From: GCA-2725625 sp964574215
Lineage (GTDB): Bacteria; Pseudomonadota; Alphaproteobacteria; Rhodospirillales; UBA2165
Direction of reading: 5' to 3'
NCBI GenBank assembly: GCA_964574215.1
Contig: CAZNLR010000014.1
Location: 34,579-98,578 of the forward strand
Length of the DNA: 64,000 nt
Every line of letters starts with the position of its first letter. The stretch's first letter is position 1. Below, one piece after another: positions 1-8,487 of this stretch. Below the pieces are notes generated by a model that was not told the DNA's origin, ran no database searches, and was given only the letters and a program-made list of their open reading frames with translations. Position numbers and translations under genes: made by a program.

Positions 1-1
1 C

Positions 2-763
2 GACAATCCCATTCTCAAGGACCAACGGGTACGCGAGGCCCTCATCAGGGGCATCGACCGGAAGGCGATTTCGAGCCAGTTGTTTCAGAACAAGCAACCG
101 GTGGCCCATACCAACATCAACCCATTGGACTGGATACATTGGGATGCCGTGCCGCAGTACAAGTACGACCCAAAAGGCGCGGCCAAACTGCTGGATGATG
201 CAGGCTGGTCGGCAAAAAGGCGTGGCATCCGCCACAACGCCAAGGGTGAAAAACTGTCTTTCGAACTGATGACCACCGCCGGCAACCGGACACGGGAACT
301 GGTGGAGCAGGTCCTGCAAAGTCAGTGGAAAAAGCTGGGTGTCAATATCCGTATCCGCAACCAACCGGCCAGAGTATTTTTCGGCGATACCGTGACCCAC
401 CGTAAATTCACGTCCCTCGCCATGTTCGCCTGGATCAGCGCGCCCGAAAGTGTGCCGCGCTCGACCCTGCATTCAAACCATATTCCATCAGCCGCCAACA
501 ATTGGGGCGGGCAGAACTATACCGGGTTCAAAAACGCCGAAATGGACAAGCTGATCGAAACCATCGAGGTCGAACTGGACCGCAACAAGCGCGCCGAACT
601 ATGGCGGCGGTTTCAGGAAATTTACGCCAAGGAATTGCCGGTCATTCCCCTCTATTTCCGCGCCAACGCCTACATCATGCCCAAATGGCTGACCGGCGTG
701 ACCCCCACCGGCCATCTCGGCACGACGACGCTGTGGATCGAGAACTGGGGTGAGCGGAAATAA
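2..763 (+). CDS. ABC transporter substrate-binding protein, family 5 (5'-truncated)
   Basis: This is the C-terminal part (about 253 residues) of a periplasmic solute-binding protein of the peptide/nickel family (SBP_bac_5). The frame is open from base 2, so the start lies left of the window. The visible part carries the family pattern of lobe II: 'NPILKDQRVREALIRGIDRKAI', then '(A)AKLLDDAGW', and near the end 'YAKELPVIPLYFRANAYI', followed by a short tail ending in a Trp-rich strand. In the cell it would hand oligopeptides or a similar ligand to an inner-membrane ABC importer. Permease and ATPase genes of that importer type lie at 5.9-10.4 kb on the same strand, but four kilobases of unrelated genes intervene, so pairing with them is only a guess. 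Family assignment is firm; the ligand is unknown. Confidence 0.9.
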   Translation, partial: DNPILKDQRVREALIRGIDRKAISSQLFQNKQPVAHTNINPLDWIHWDAVPQYKYDPKGAAKLLDDAGWSAKRRGIRHNAKGEKLSFELMTTAGNRTRELVEQVLQSQWKKLGVNIRIRNQPARVFFGDTVTHRKFTSLAMFAWISAPESVPRSTLHSNHIPSAANNWGGQNYTGFKNAEMDKLIETIEVELDRNKRAELWRRFQEIYAKELPVIPLYFRANAYIMPKWLTGVTPTGHLGTTTLWIENWGERK

Positions 764-772
764 ATTGCCGGT

Positions 773-2080
773 CTATTTATCCAGGTTATACCCCGGATTG
801 GGCATGCGCTGCTGGACGCGGGGTTGGGTGAAGACCGGCCAGTAGACGATGGAATAGAGGACGAAGGCCGCCGTCCAAGCGCCGCCCGAAATCCATAGCC
901 CCATCATCTGGGAATCGTCCAGGAACGACGCAACTACGCGCGTAAACGCAGCAACCGTAATCAGGACAAAAACGATGGTCGTACCCGCGTTCGCCGTCAA
1001 TTCCCGTCCGGTGTGACCCAACGACGCCCGCGTCATCACAGCGAGAATCATGGTGCCGAACCCGCCGGCTGTCAGTGCATGAAAGGCGGCGCTTTCCGGT
1101 ATGGTATCAACAAAACCAGCCAAACCGATCAGGAACAAGCCGGCCACCACCCAGGCATAGCCCAAATGAAGCACCCACATGAGCGGTTCGGACAACACCC
1201 GCAGAGCCTGCCAACGGGCCAGTCTGACGGCATGGAGGACAGCCGCGACCAATGCGATAGCCGCAGATATCTGGCTATCGGGCCAGATGGCTTGCGTTAT
1301 CAGCACCAGGACAATGGCGGCCAAGGCAGCTTTATCGAGATTGTCGACGGGCGCCGGCAAGGACGAGTCGCCCTTTCGTTTCAGCCAGTTGCGGGTAAAG
1401 CTGGGCACTATCCGTCCGCCGATCAAGGCCACCAGTACGGCCAGGACGAAAATCGACAACCTGATGCCTTCCGTCGCCGTTTCAGCAACACCTATGGTCT
1501 CGGCATGGACCAGCCAATTGCCGATGGTGAACAAAGTGATCAAGGCGAGAACCGGCAAATTCCGCCAGTTCTTTCCGGATACCAGTTCCCGGCCAATAGT
1601 CAGCGACAACAGAGTCAAAAAGGCGAGATCGAAAATTGCCGTTGCGATCGGCCCGATAAAGCCCGACAGCAACATGGCCGCCCGGCCCGCCAGCCAAAGC
1701 CCGACCAGGACACCGAGCCGCCATCCGCTGACGGGCAGACGGCCGGTCCAGTTGGGAATGGCGGTCAGGATAAAACCGGTTATGGCGGCGGCGGCAAACC
1801 CATACAGCATTTCATGCTGGTGCCAGATCAACGGATCGATGCTGTCGGGGACAATGGGGAAACCGGCAAAGGTCGCCAGCCACAGCGGGATGGCCAAGGC
1901 GGCCCACATGCCGGCGAACATGAAAAAGGGCCGAAAACTGTATTGCAAAAGGATCGGCCCTTCGTCGGCGCGCCGTTTCACGTCGGCGATAACCTCGTGC
2001 GGTTTCTTGCCGTCATGGTTCAGTTTAGCGGTTAATTTTCCGGATTGGTCGTCACCGGCTTCGGATGTTTCTTGAGACAT
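773..2080 (-). CDS. nnrS: NnrS family heme-copper membrane protein
   Basis: This 435-residue polytopic membrane protein belongs to the NnrS family, whose members help bacteria tolerate nitric oxide and nitrosative stress. The N-terminal third has the family signature 'YSFRPFFMFAGMWAALAIPLW', then 'WHQHEMLYGFAAAAITGFILTAIPNWTG' with the His residues thought to bind heme. About twelve hydrophobic segments follow, with 'HALTAGGFGTMILAVMTRASLGHTGREL' in the second half. The first 45 residues are a charged cytoplasmic extension. No nitrite or NO reductase genes are nearby, so it probably works as a stand-alone NO-stress protein; that is inference. The gene lies 45 bases after the upstream co-directional gene, with a hairpin in the gap. 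No clear Shine-Dalgarno precedes the ATG at 2080. Confidence 0.88.
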   Translation of the reverse strand: MSQETSEAGDDQSGKLTAKLNHDGKKPHEVIADVKRRADEGPILLQYSFRPFFMFAGMWAALAIPLWLATFAGFPIVPDSIDPLIWHQHEMLYGFAAAAITGFILTAIPNWTGRLPVSGWRLGVLVGLWLAGRAAMLLSGFIGPIATAIFDLAFLTLLSLTIGRELVSGKNWRNLPVLALITLFTIGNWLVHAETIGVAETATEGIRLSIFVLAVLVALIGGRIVPSFTRNWLKRKGDSSLPAPVDNLDKAALAAIVLVLITQAIWPDSQISAAIALVAAVLHAVRLARWQALRVLSEPLMWVLHLGYAWVVAGLFLIGLAGFVDTIPESAAFHALTAGGFGTMILAVMTRASLGHTGRELTANAGTTIVFVLITVAAFTRVVASFLDDSQMMGLWISGGAWTAAFVLYSIVYWPVFTQPRVQQRMPNPGYNLDK

Positions 2081-2082
2081 AG

Positions 2083-2108
2083 GCTCTATCTAGTCTGCTG
2101 GATAGAGC
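2083..2108. repeat. 8-bp inverted repeat just upstream of nnrS
   Basis: GCTCTATC (2083-2090) and GATAGAGC (2101-2108) are perfect complements separated by ten bases. The hairpin ends three bases before the nnrS ATG and 18 bases after the stop of the preceding gene. It has no T-tract, so it is not a classical terminator. It could be a regulator site or an RNA hairpin that limits nnrS translation. Confidence 0.45.
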
Positions 2109-2125
2109 GGCGCAACCACCTGATA

Positions 2126-2587
2126 CTATTGATCCGCTACCTGCATGCAGCCGGTTCGGTGGAACAGTCTGGCGCTGGAACTGCTGATTTTTGGCGCCCC
2201 CTGTTTGACCGATACGCTCAGGATTTTCACCCGTTTAACCGACCGGATTACCGGGCGGCTGATTTTATCCTTGATGACATCAGTGTTCAGTTTTTGCTTA
2301 CGGTTTAAAACATAGGTCTCGTTGTTCAATTTCCGCAAAATGACGTCACGAACGCGGGGCGCGATGGCACACAGATATTCGGCGCTACGCTTGTCGGGAA
2401 TCTCCAAAAATACCGTGATCGGCAACTGCCCTACTTTGGTCCTTTTTCCTTCGACGACTTTAATCAGAAAAGTCGAAAGCTGAACCTTAACCTCTGCTAA
2501 AGCCGGCGACGAGAAGGATACAATTGAAGTCAACAGCAAAGCCGTAACAGAGAGACCGGAAATGACGCTGCTAAAACGTGTTTTCAT
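2126..2587 (-). CDS. Small exported protein, FliL-like in pattern
   Basis: This is a 153-residue protein with a clear Sec signal peptide (residues 1-31, hydrophobic core 'VTALLLTSIVSF', cleavage after 'SPALA'). The mature part contains 'LPITVFLEIPDKRSAEYLCAIAPRVRDVILRKLNN'. This resembles the FliL pattern of a beta strand giving LE(V/I)xD, then helices with PRxRDxI, but it lacks FliL's N-terminal membrane anchor and the similarity is only by eye. It has two Cys (about residues 93 and 147) that could form a disulfide in the periplasm. It is co-directional with nnrS and 45 bases upstream of it. Function unknown; real gene likely because of the signal peptide and typical codon use. Confidence 0.72.
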   Translation of the reverse strand: MKTRFSSVISGLSVTALLLTSIVSFSSPALAEVKVQLSTFLIKVVEGKRTKVGQLPITVFLEIPDKRSAEYLCAIAPRVRDVILRKLNNETYVLNRKQKLNTDVIKDKISRPVIRSVKRVKILSVSVKQGAPKISSSSARLFHRTGCMQVADQ

Positions 2588-2817
2588 TGTGCCTACTTTC
2601 CAATTCGAAACGCTTCAATAAATCTGTTCAAGCGATTACAGGGTAAATTTAACAGTTATCCCTAGTAACAAATATTTCGGTTTTCCTATATTTCAATTAA
2701 TCGCCATAGAATGTGGCCTTTTAATGTCTCGTCTCCGTTGGGTTTCGCCCGTATAGTCTTGACCATGCTAAAGCCTATCCGGATGAGGCGCTAGATATAA
2801 TACGGGACAATTGATGA
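2588..2817. other. Divergent intergenic region
   Basis: This gap separates the leftward exported-protein gene from the rightward fusion gene and must hold both promoters. It is AT-rich near 2630-2700. A perfect TATAAT hexamer lies at 2796-2801, but it is only 16 bases before the ATG at 2818 and has no good -35 partner, so I do not call it a promoter. Confidence 0.4.
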
Positions 2818-5697
2818 ATGAACGGCGCAGAAAAATCCGATCTGCATGATATTGCCGACAGATTAATCGATCTGGTCCGGCAAATGGCCCGTGAACTGCA
2901 CCCCGGACAACATAGTGAACAGACGGTTGATCTCGATAAATCCCTGGAGCGCCAACTGGGATTCGACAGTCTGTCCCGCATGGAATTGTTTCACCGGGCG
3001 GAGCGGGAATTTTCGGCGTCATTGCCGGAGCACGCCCTCAACCAGATCGAAACGCCGNNNNNNNNNNTGCTGAGAGAAATTACCGTAGCATCCGGCAAAA
3101 GTAGCTCCACGCCCGGCAACGTGGCCGATATTCAAATCAGCGTTGATACGGACGATACCGTTTCCGCGCCTGAAAATGTGCGAACGCTCACTGAGGCGCT
3201 GGCCTGGCATGCCGCCCGTCATCCGGATCGACCCCATATTTATCTCTATAGTGACGTTGACACGGCGGACGGGAAAGACGCCATCTCCTATGGTGAGCTT
3301 CACAACCGGGCCCGGCAGGTGGCGGCGGGATTGCTGGCCCGCGATCTACAACCCGGAGAATCGGTCATCTTGATGCTGCCCACCGGAAAGGATTATTTCT
3401 TCAGTTTTTTCGGCGTTCTTTTGGCTGGCGGCGTTCCGGTTCCCGTCTATCCGCCGGGCCGTCCCCAGCAACTGGAGGACCACCTGCGGCGTCATGCCGC
3501 CATCGCCGACAATGCCCGGGCCGGTTTGATGATCACGGTTCCCGAAGCGATGAATTTTTCCCGCCTGCTGATATCCCAATTGGACAATCTCCGGGCAGTC
3601 ATCACCTGCGAAGATTTGATGGCCGCACCCTCTAATCCTCTTTTTCCTGAATCCAACGAAAATGATACCGCCTTTATCCAATACACATCCGGCAGCACCG
3701 GTGATCCCAAGGGCGTCGTTCTGAGCCACGCCAATCTAATGGCCAACGTCAGAGTCATGGGCGAAGCGCTCAAAGCCACCGGCGACGACGTGTTCGTAAG
3801 CTGGCTCCCTCTTTACCACGATATGGGATTGATCGGCGCCTGGCTGGGGTCGCTGACCCATGCGGTACCGCTGGTGGTGATGTCGCCTCTCAGTTTCCTG
3901 GCCCGGCCTCAACGCTGGCTCTGGGCCATCCATCAATATGGGGGCTCCATCTCGGGGGCGCCCAATTTCGCCTACGAAGCCTGCGTCAGCCGCATCCGGG
4001 ACGAAGATATCGGAGGACTGGATTTGAGTTCCTGGCGTATCGCTTTCAATGGCGCCGAGGCGGTCAGCCCGGGCACCATGGAACGGTTTGCCGAGAGGTT
4101 CAGCGCCTACGGGTTCCGGCGGGAGGCCTTGATGCCGGTCTATGGTCTGGCTGAAAATTCCGTCGGGCTCGCCTTTCCGCCTTTGGACCGGGGCCCTTGG
4201 ATCGACCGCATCGAGCGGGAAACTTTCGTCAATTCGGGCAAGGCAGTCGCCTCTGAAGACGGGTCGCTGACGGTGCCGTCCTGCGGCGCCCCCCTGCCCA
4301 ACCATCAAATCCGGGTTGTCGATGAGACTGGTTTTGAAGTGCCGGACCGGCGGGAGGGATTGGTTCAATTCATGGGGCCTTCGTCTACGGCCGGGTATTT
4401 CCGAAACCAGGAGGCAACTGCCGAACTGTTCGACGGCGACTGGCTGAATTCAGGCGACCGGGGTTATATGGCGGAGGGCGAGGTCTTTATCACGGGCCGC
4501 CAAAAGGACCTTATCATCCGCGCCGGCCGCAACATTTATCCGGCTGAACTGGAAGAAGCCATCGGTGAGATTAACGGTGTGCAAAAGGGAAATGTGGCGG
4601 TGTTCGCCAGCCGGCGGGATGAAACGGAACGGCTTATCGTCATGGCCGAATGCCGCCACCGCGATGACGGCAAACGCGCCGGGATCAAGGAATTGATCAA
4701 CGGGATCACCATTGACCTCGCCGGTACGCCGCCCGACGAAATTGTTCTGGCGCCGCCCCGCAGCGTCCCCAAGACGTCGAGCGGCAAGGTCAGGCGGCAG
4801 GCGGCGCGGCAATTGTTCGAAAGCGGCGCCGATTTGTCGAAGAGCGGCGGCGCTTCGGTCCGCTGGCAGATCATCCGCCTGATACTGGCTTCCGTGGCCC
4901 CTCTCCTACGCCGCGCCGCGCGGTTTTTGGCAAGCTGGTCCTATGCCGTTTACGCGTGGCTGCTCTTGGCCGTGCTTGGGCCGGTGACCTGGTGTCTGGT
5001 GTTTATCATGCCGACGGAAGGCCTGGGCCTGTCCGTCGTCAGGGTCGCCCTTCGCCTGCTTTGGCGATTGGCCGGAGTGAAAATACGCGTTCAAGGCCTT
5101 GAAAATTTACCGATGGACCGGCCGGCAATTCTGGTCAGCAATCACGCCAGCTATATTGACGGTTCGGTTATTTTATCGACCCTGCCCGCCCGGGTCGGCA
5201 TTGTCGCCAAATCGGAGCTCAAAGGAAATTTTGTTTCCCGCTTGTTCCTGAGCAAAATCGGCACTGTCTTTGTCGAACGGTTCGATACCAGCGCCAGCAT
5301 CAAAGACGCGGACCAGACGGTGGAGGCGATTAAAAACGGTCGCAGCATCGTTTATTTCCCGGAAGGCACCTTTACCCGGATGCCGGGACTGCTACCGTTT
5401 CAAATGGGCGCTTTTATCGCTTCCGTCGAAACAGGCGTGCCGATCGTCCCCGTCGTTCTGAGGGGCACAAGAATGGTGTTGCGGGACGATACTGGTTTTC
5501 CCCGTCCAGGTGATGTCCAGGTCACCGTGCTCCCGCCGGTGATGCCGGACAAGCCGGACCATCTATCGGACGACGAGAAATGGCGGGCGGGCCTCCGACT
5601 GCGCGCCAACATACGCAGTCAAATTCTTTCCCGCTGTGGCGAACCGGACCTGGCTCACGAACGGGTTTTACATTTGCTAGATCCGAGCAAACAGTAA
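2818..5697 (+). CDS. ACP - fatty acyl-AMP ligase - PlsC-type acyltransferase fusion
   Basis: One 959-codon frame joins three lipid enzymes. Residues 1-85 are an acyl carrier protein with the phosphopantetheine site 'LGFDSLSRMEL' (Ser51). Residues about 110-680 are an adenylate-forming enzyme of the FAAL/FadD type with 'FIQYTSGSTGDPKGV' (about 284-298) and 'LNSGDRGYMAEGEVFITGRQKDLIIRAGRNIYP'. A hydrophobic hairpin (about 715-745) is followed by a PlsC-type lysophosphatidate acyltransferase domain with 'NHASYID' (His776, Asp781) and 'YFPEGTFTR' (from about 846). The likely chemistry is activation of a free fatty acid, loading on the attached ACP, and transfer to a glycerolipid or similar acceptor at the inner membrane. 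The acceptor is unknown. Ten Ns (3058-3067) fall at the ACP end, so continuity there is unproven, although the frame is open across them. The start could also be 2814 in another frame, but that gives no ORF. It looks monocistronic. Confidence 0.85.
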   Translation: MNGAEKSDLHDIADRLIDLVRQMARELHPGQHSEQTVDLDKSLERQLGFDSLSRMELFHRAEREFSASLPEHALNQIETPXXXXLREITVASGKSSSTPGNVADIQISVDTDDTVSAPENVRTLTEALAWHAARHPDRPHIYLYSDVDTADGKDAISYGELHNRARQVAAGLLARDLQPGESVILMLPTGKDYFFSFFGVLLAGGVPVPVYPPGRPQQLEDHLRRHAAIADNARAGLMITVPEAMNFSRLLISQLDNLRAVITCEDLMAAPSNPLFPESNENDTAFIQYTSGSTGDPKGVVLSHANLMANVRVMGEALKATGDDVFVSWLPLYHDMGLIGAWLGSLTHAVPLVVMSPLSFLARPQRWLWAIHQYGGSISGAPNFAYEACVSRIRDEDIGGLDLSSWRIAFNGAEAVSPGTMERFAERFSAYGFRREALMPVYGLAENSVGLAFPPLDRGPWIDRIERETFVNSGKAVASEDGSLTVPSCGAPLPNHQIRVVDETGFEVPDRREGLVQFMGPSSTAGYFRNQEATAELFDGDWLNSGDRGYMAEGEVFITGRQKDLIIRAGRNIYPAELEEAIGEINGVQKGNVAVFASRRDETERLIVMAECRHRDDGKRAGIKELINGITIDLAGTPPDEIVLAPPRSVPKTSSGKVRRQAARQLFESGADLSKSGGASVRWQIIRLILASVAPLLRRAARFLASWSYAVYAWLLLAVLGPVTWCLVFIMPTEGLGLSVVRVALRLLWRLAGVKIRVQGLENLPMDRPAILVSNHASYIDGSVILSTLPARVGIVAKSELKGNFVSRLFLSKIGTVFVERFDTSASIKDADQTVEAIKNGRSIVYFPEGTFTRMPGLLPFQMGAFIASVETGVPIVPVVLRGTRMVLRDDTGFPRPGDVQVTVLPPVMPDKPDHLSDDEKWRAGLRLRANIRSQILSRCGEPDLAHERVLHLLDPSKQ
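3058..3067. other. Assembly gap (10 Ns)
   Basis: Ten undetermined bases interrupt the end of the ACP domain. If the run length is real, four codons are affected and the frame is kept: the text 'ALNQIETP' before and 'LREI' after fits the last helix of an acyl carrier protein. If ten is a placeholder length, the true gap could be larger. Confidence 0.95.
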
Positions 5698-5859
5698 TGT
5701 GGCGCTAAAATTGAAAATGGATGGTCGTAATGGAAGAATGCACACAAAAGTGCAGTATAAGCTGAGAATGCGAACAGAAATAACAGCCGATGCTCACATT
5801 TTCTTTTGTTGCATTTTATTCTTTACGTCATGGTCGGTTAGCGGCTCAAATGGCTCACC

Positions 5860-6876
5860 ATGAATGAAACCGACCTCCTGACGAAATTTGACCAACCTCA
5901 CCTCAGCTTTGAGCCCTTGCTGGAAGTATACGGCCTGACCGTCGCCTTCCTGACGGACGACGGCGCCTTCACCGCCGTTGATGAGGTTTCCCTTTCGCTG
6001 AAATCGGGACAGACTTTGGGTGTCGTCGGGGAAAGCGGCTGCGGCAAGTCGGTCACGGCCTTGTCCCTGCTTCGCCTGGTCCCGCCGCCGGGCCGCATTA
6101 CCGGCGGCTCCATCCGCTTTAACGGTGTCGATTTGTTATCGCTCCCGGAAAAGGAAATGCGGCAGATCAGGGGCGGTGAGATCGCCATGATCTTTCAGGA
6201 ACCCATGACGGCGCTCAATCCGGTGTTCACCATCGGCGATCAGATCGCCGAAGCGTACAAATTACATCACAATGTTTCGGCCAAGGAGGCCTGGGACGCG
6301 GCAATCGCCACGCTCGAACGGGTCGGTATCCCGGACGCCGATTTGCGGGCCGGATCGTACCCTCATCAGTTATCGGGCGGCATGCGCCAGCGGGCGGTTA
6401 TCGCCATGGCGCTGATCACAAAGCCCCGCCTGCTTATCGCCGACGAGGCGACGACCGCCCTCGACACCACGATCCAGGCGCAGATCATTGATCTGCTTCT
6501 GGACCTGCAAGATGAGTTCGGCATGGCGATTATATTTATCAGCCATAATCTGGGGGTGGTTTCGGAAATTGCCGACCACGTCATGGTCATGTACGCAGGC
6601 CAAGTTGTCGAAAAAGCACCCGCCGGCCAGTATTTTGATAGCCCCCGCCATCCCTATTCCCAAGGGCTGCTGGCAACCTTGCCGAAACCGGAACTGCGGG
6701 GCGGTGAATTGCCGACCATTGAAGGGATCGTTGCCGCACGATACGACCGGCTGGCGGGCTGCCGTTTTGCGCCGCGTTGTCCCCGCGCCGACGGTGATTG
6801 TCGTCGACATCAACCGAGGCTTGAAATTTACTCCACTGATCACGAAATCGCTTGTCTAAAAGGGGAGTCCGATTGA
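5860..6876 (+). CDS. Peptide/nickel-type ABC transporter ATP-binding protein (DppD/OppD)
   Basis: This 338-residue protein is the first ATPase of an oligopeptide-type importer. It has Walker A 'GESGCGKS' (about residues 58-65), the Q-loop 'MIFQEPMTALNP', the ABC signature 'LSGGMRQRAVIAMAL', Walker B 'LLIADEATTALD', and the C-terminal oligopeptide extension with the Cys motif 'LAGCRFAPRCPRADGDC', which in relatives binds an Fe-S cluster. It would work at the cytoplasmic face of the inner membrane with the second ATPase. Its stop overlaps the next start by one base (TGATG at 6874-6878), so the two are translationally coupled. The ATG at 5860 lacks a clear Shine-Dalgarno; a 47-codon frame that ends on the same ATGA may couple to it, which I rate weak. 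Confidence 0.93.
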   Translation: MNETDLLTKFDQPHLSFEPLLEVYGLTVAFLTDDGAFTAVDEVSLSLKSGQTLGVVGESGCGKSVTALSLLRLVPPPGRITGGSIRFNGVDLLSLPEKEMRQIRGGEIAMIFQEPMTALNPVFTIGDQIAEAYKLHHNVSAKEAWDAAIATLERVGIPDADLRAGSYPHQLSGGMRQRAVIAMALITKPRLLIADEATTALDTTIQAQIIDLLLDLQDEFGMAIIFISHNLGVVSEIADHVMVMYAGQVVEKAPAGQYFDSPRHPYSQGLLATLPKPELRGGELPTIEGIVAARYDRLAGCRFAPRCPRADGDCRRHQPRLEIYSTDHEIACLKGESD

Positions 6877-7874
6877 TGACCGCCTCATCGGCCGCACCCC
6901 TGCTCGAAGTCAGGAATCTGGTCAAACATTTCCCCCTTAGGGACCCGGGTCTGTTCGGGCGGTCTCGGGGCGCCGTTCAGGCGGTTAACGGCGTTAGTTT
7001 CGACCTCGAGCAAGGTGAAACCCTGGCGATCGTTGGCGAATCGGGATGCGGCAAATCGACTTTGGCGCGGAGTATCGCCATGCTGCACCAGCCCGATGCC
7101 GGCTGGATTTGGTTTCATAGCCGGCCGCTGGTCAATCAATCCGCCGGCGCATTGAAAGAAGCCCGCCGGAAAATTCAGCTGGTTTTTCAGGACCCTTACG
7201 CTTCCCTCAACCCCAAATTGACGGTAAGCGCCATCGTCGAAGAACCTCTGGTTATTCATAAAACCGGCACCCGGGCCGAAAGAAAAAGACTGGTTGACGA
7301 AGCCATGAACGCGGTTGGGCTTGGTGATGTGAATCTCAATCGCTACCCCCATCAATTCAGTGGCGGTCAGCGCCAAAGGATAGCCATCGCCCGGGCCATC
7401 GTCAGCCGTCCCGATTTGATTATTGCCGATGAACCACTGTCCGCACTTGATGTGTCGATTCAAAGCCAAATACTCAACTTATTGGCTGAATTGAAACGGA
7501 AACAATCATTTACCTATATATTTATCAGCCATGACTTGGCGACGGTGGCCCATTTTGCCGATCGGGTGGTGGTTATGTATCTCGGATATATTGTCGAATC
7601 GGGACCGGCGGAGAATATTTTTGCCAATCCGCAACATCCCTACACCCAAATTCTAATCGACGCCATGCCGATAATAGGTGCGGGAAAACGGCGGAAGCAT
7701 ACAGCTATATTCGGCGACACGGCCAGTCCGTTGGCGCCGCCACAGGGGTGCCCATTTCACACCAGATGCCCAAAAGTCGAGGAAATCTGCCGTTCGGAAC
7801 GCCCAAAATTACAATTTGGGGGTCAAATTGGGCCAAGTCACGCCGCCGCCTGCCACTTTATCGCCGAAGTCTGA
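6876..7874 (+). CDS. Peptide/nickel-type ABC transporter ATP-binding protein (DppF/OppF)
   Basis: This 332-residue protein is the second ATPase of the importer. It has Walker A 'GESGCGKST', 'QLVFQDPYASLNPKLTV', the signature 'FSGGQRQRIAIARAI', Walker B 'LIIADEPLSALDVS', and a C-terminal Cys-containing extension 'GCPFHTRCPKVEEIC'. I chose the ATG at 6876 rather than the in-frame TTG at 6852 because it overlaps the upstream stop and has AGGGGAG (6861-6867) at good spacing. The permease partners do not follow directly: a flaF-like gene with its own promoter and terminator comes first, and the permeases start at 8488. Downstream there is no obvious terminator. Confidence 0.93.
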   Translation: MTASSAAPLLEVRNLVKHFPLRDPGLFGRSRGAVQAVNGVSFDLEQGETLAIVGESGCGKSTLARSIAMLHQPDAGWIWFHSRPLVNQSAGALKEARRKIQLVFQDPYASLNPKLTVSAIVEEPLVIHKTGTRAERKRLVDEAMNAVGLGDVNLNRYPHQFSGGQRQRIAIARAIVSRPDLIIADEPLSALDVSIQSQILNLLAELKRKQSFTYIFISHDLATVAHFADRVVVMYLGYIVESGPAENIFANPQHPYTQILIDAMPIIGAGKRRKHTAIFGDTASPLAPPQGCPFHTRCPKVEEICRSERPKLQFGGQIGPSHAAACHFIAEV

Positions 7875-7921
7875 GCATTAATCTCTGTTTTTTGACGCAA
7901 GTATTTGAATTACAACAAAGG

Positions 7922-7951
7922 TTGCAAGTCGCTTGGAAAATGCCGTATATT
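7922..7951 (+). promoter_or_regulatory. Sigma-70-type promoter for the flaF-like gene
   Basis: TTGCAA (7922-7927) and TATATT (7946-7951) are spaced by 18 bases, close to the housekeeping consensus. They sit about 70 bases before the ATG at 8020, in an AT-rich gap behind the second ATPase gene. This implies independent transcription of the small gene. Confidence 0.55.
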
Positions 7952-8019
7952 TTTTAACTTCTTGTTGAGGCATTTCGATTAAATAATACATTGAATAATT
8001 TGTAACAGAGGATGACCAG

Positions 8020-8364
8020 ATGGCTGACGAATCAAAAGTTCAGTTTGACAATAAACGCGAGATGGACGCGGCCGCATTTTCTCAAGCGGCATATGTTCTC
8101 GACCAGGCGCGTCAGAGTCCCGATGATACCGAACTGGGCGAGCGGGCGTTGAAATACAATCAGCTTCTTTGGTCGATTATCCAAGCCGATGTCTCCGAAA
8201 GTGACAACGCGTTGCCGGATGAACTAAAAGCTAATTTGATGAGCCTCAGTATTTTTGTCGATAAGCAGACATCCAAAGGGCTCAATGAACCATCTGAAGA
8301 ATTATTTGATAGCCTGATCAACATCAATCTGAACATTTCAGAGGGATTGATGGAAGGCGCTTAA
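8020..8364 (+). CDS. FlaF-like protein (flagellin biosynthesis factor family)
   Basis: This 114-residue acidic, all-helical protein matches the pattern of alphaproteobacterial FlaF. It has an N-terminal segment 'REMDAAAFSQAAYVLDQA', the core 'ALKYNQLLWSIIQADVSESDNALPDELKANLMSLSIFVDKQT', and a C-terminal 'LININLNISEGL'. The 'NxxLW', 'N(A/P)LPxxLxxxLxSLxxFV' and 'LIxINxxIxxGL' pieces are the FlaF hallmarks as I know them. FlaF acts with FlbT in flagellin expression and secretion in Caulobacter and rhizobia. Length matches the family. No flagellin, flbT or other flagellar gene is in the window, so this is an orphan. It has its own promoter (7922-7951) and terminator (8415-8441), yet sits between the ATPase and permease halves of an ABC importer. 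ATG 8020 is preceded by AGAGGA. Confidence 0.75.
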   Translation: MADESKVQFDNKREMDAAAFSQAAYVLDQARQSPDDTELGERALKYNQLLWSIIQADVSESDNALPDELKANLMSLSIFVDKQTSKGLNEPSEELFDSLININLNISEGLMEGA

Positions 8365-8414
8365 TCAAAAAGTTTAAACCGGCGGTCGCCTTGGCTGCCG
8401 GAAGGTTTTAAAAT

Positions 8415-8441
8415 AACCTGCCTTAACCGGCAGGTTTTTTT
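8415..8441 (+). terminator. Rho-independent terminator after the flaF-like gene
   Basis: AACCTGCC (8415-8422) pairs perfectly with GGCAGGTT (8429-8436) around a six-base loop and runs into a T-tract to 8441. It lies 50 bases after the flaF-like stop and 47 bases before the permease start, so it should isolate the permease genes from the upstream unit. Confidence 0.85.
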
Positions 8442-8487
8442 ATGCCGAATGTTATTTGATATTTCACTGGCCGAGGGGTGAGACAGC

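Noticed and set aside
1013..2075. Two overlapping rightward frames opposite nnrS
   Set aside because: Low-complexity translations, antisense to a clear NnrS gene.
2796..2801. Perfect TATAAT as promoter of the ACP-ligase-acyltransferase gene
   Set aside because: It lies too close to the start codon and has no acceptable -35 hexamer.
5718..5863. 47-codon frame ending on the ATGA of the first ATPase gene
   Set aside because: No Shine-Dalgarno and no coding-like composition; it might be a leader peptide coupled to dppD, but nothing supports this beyond the overlap.
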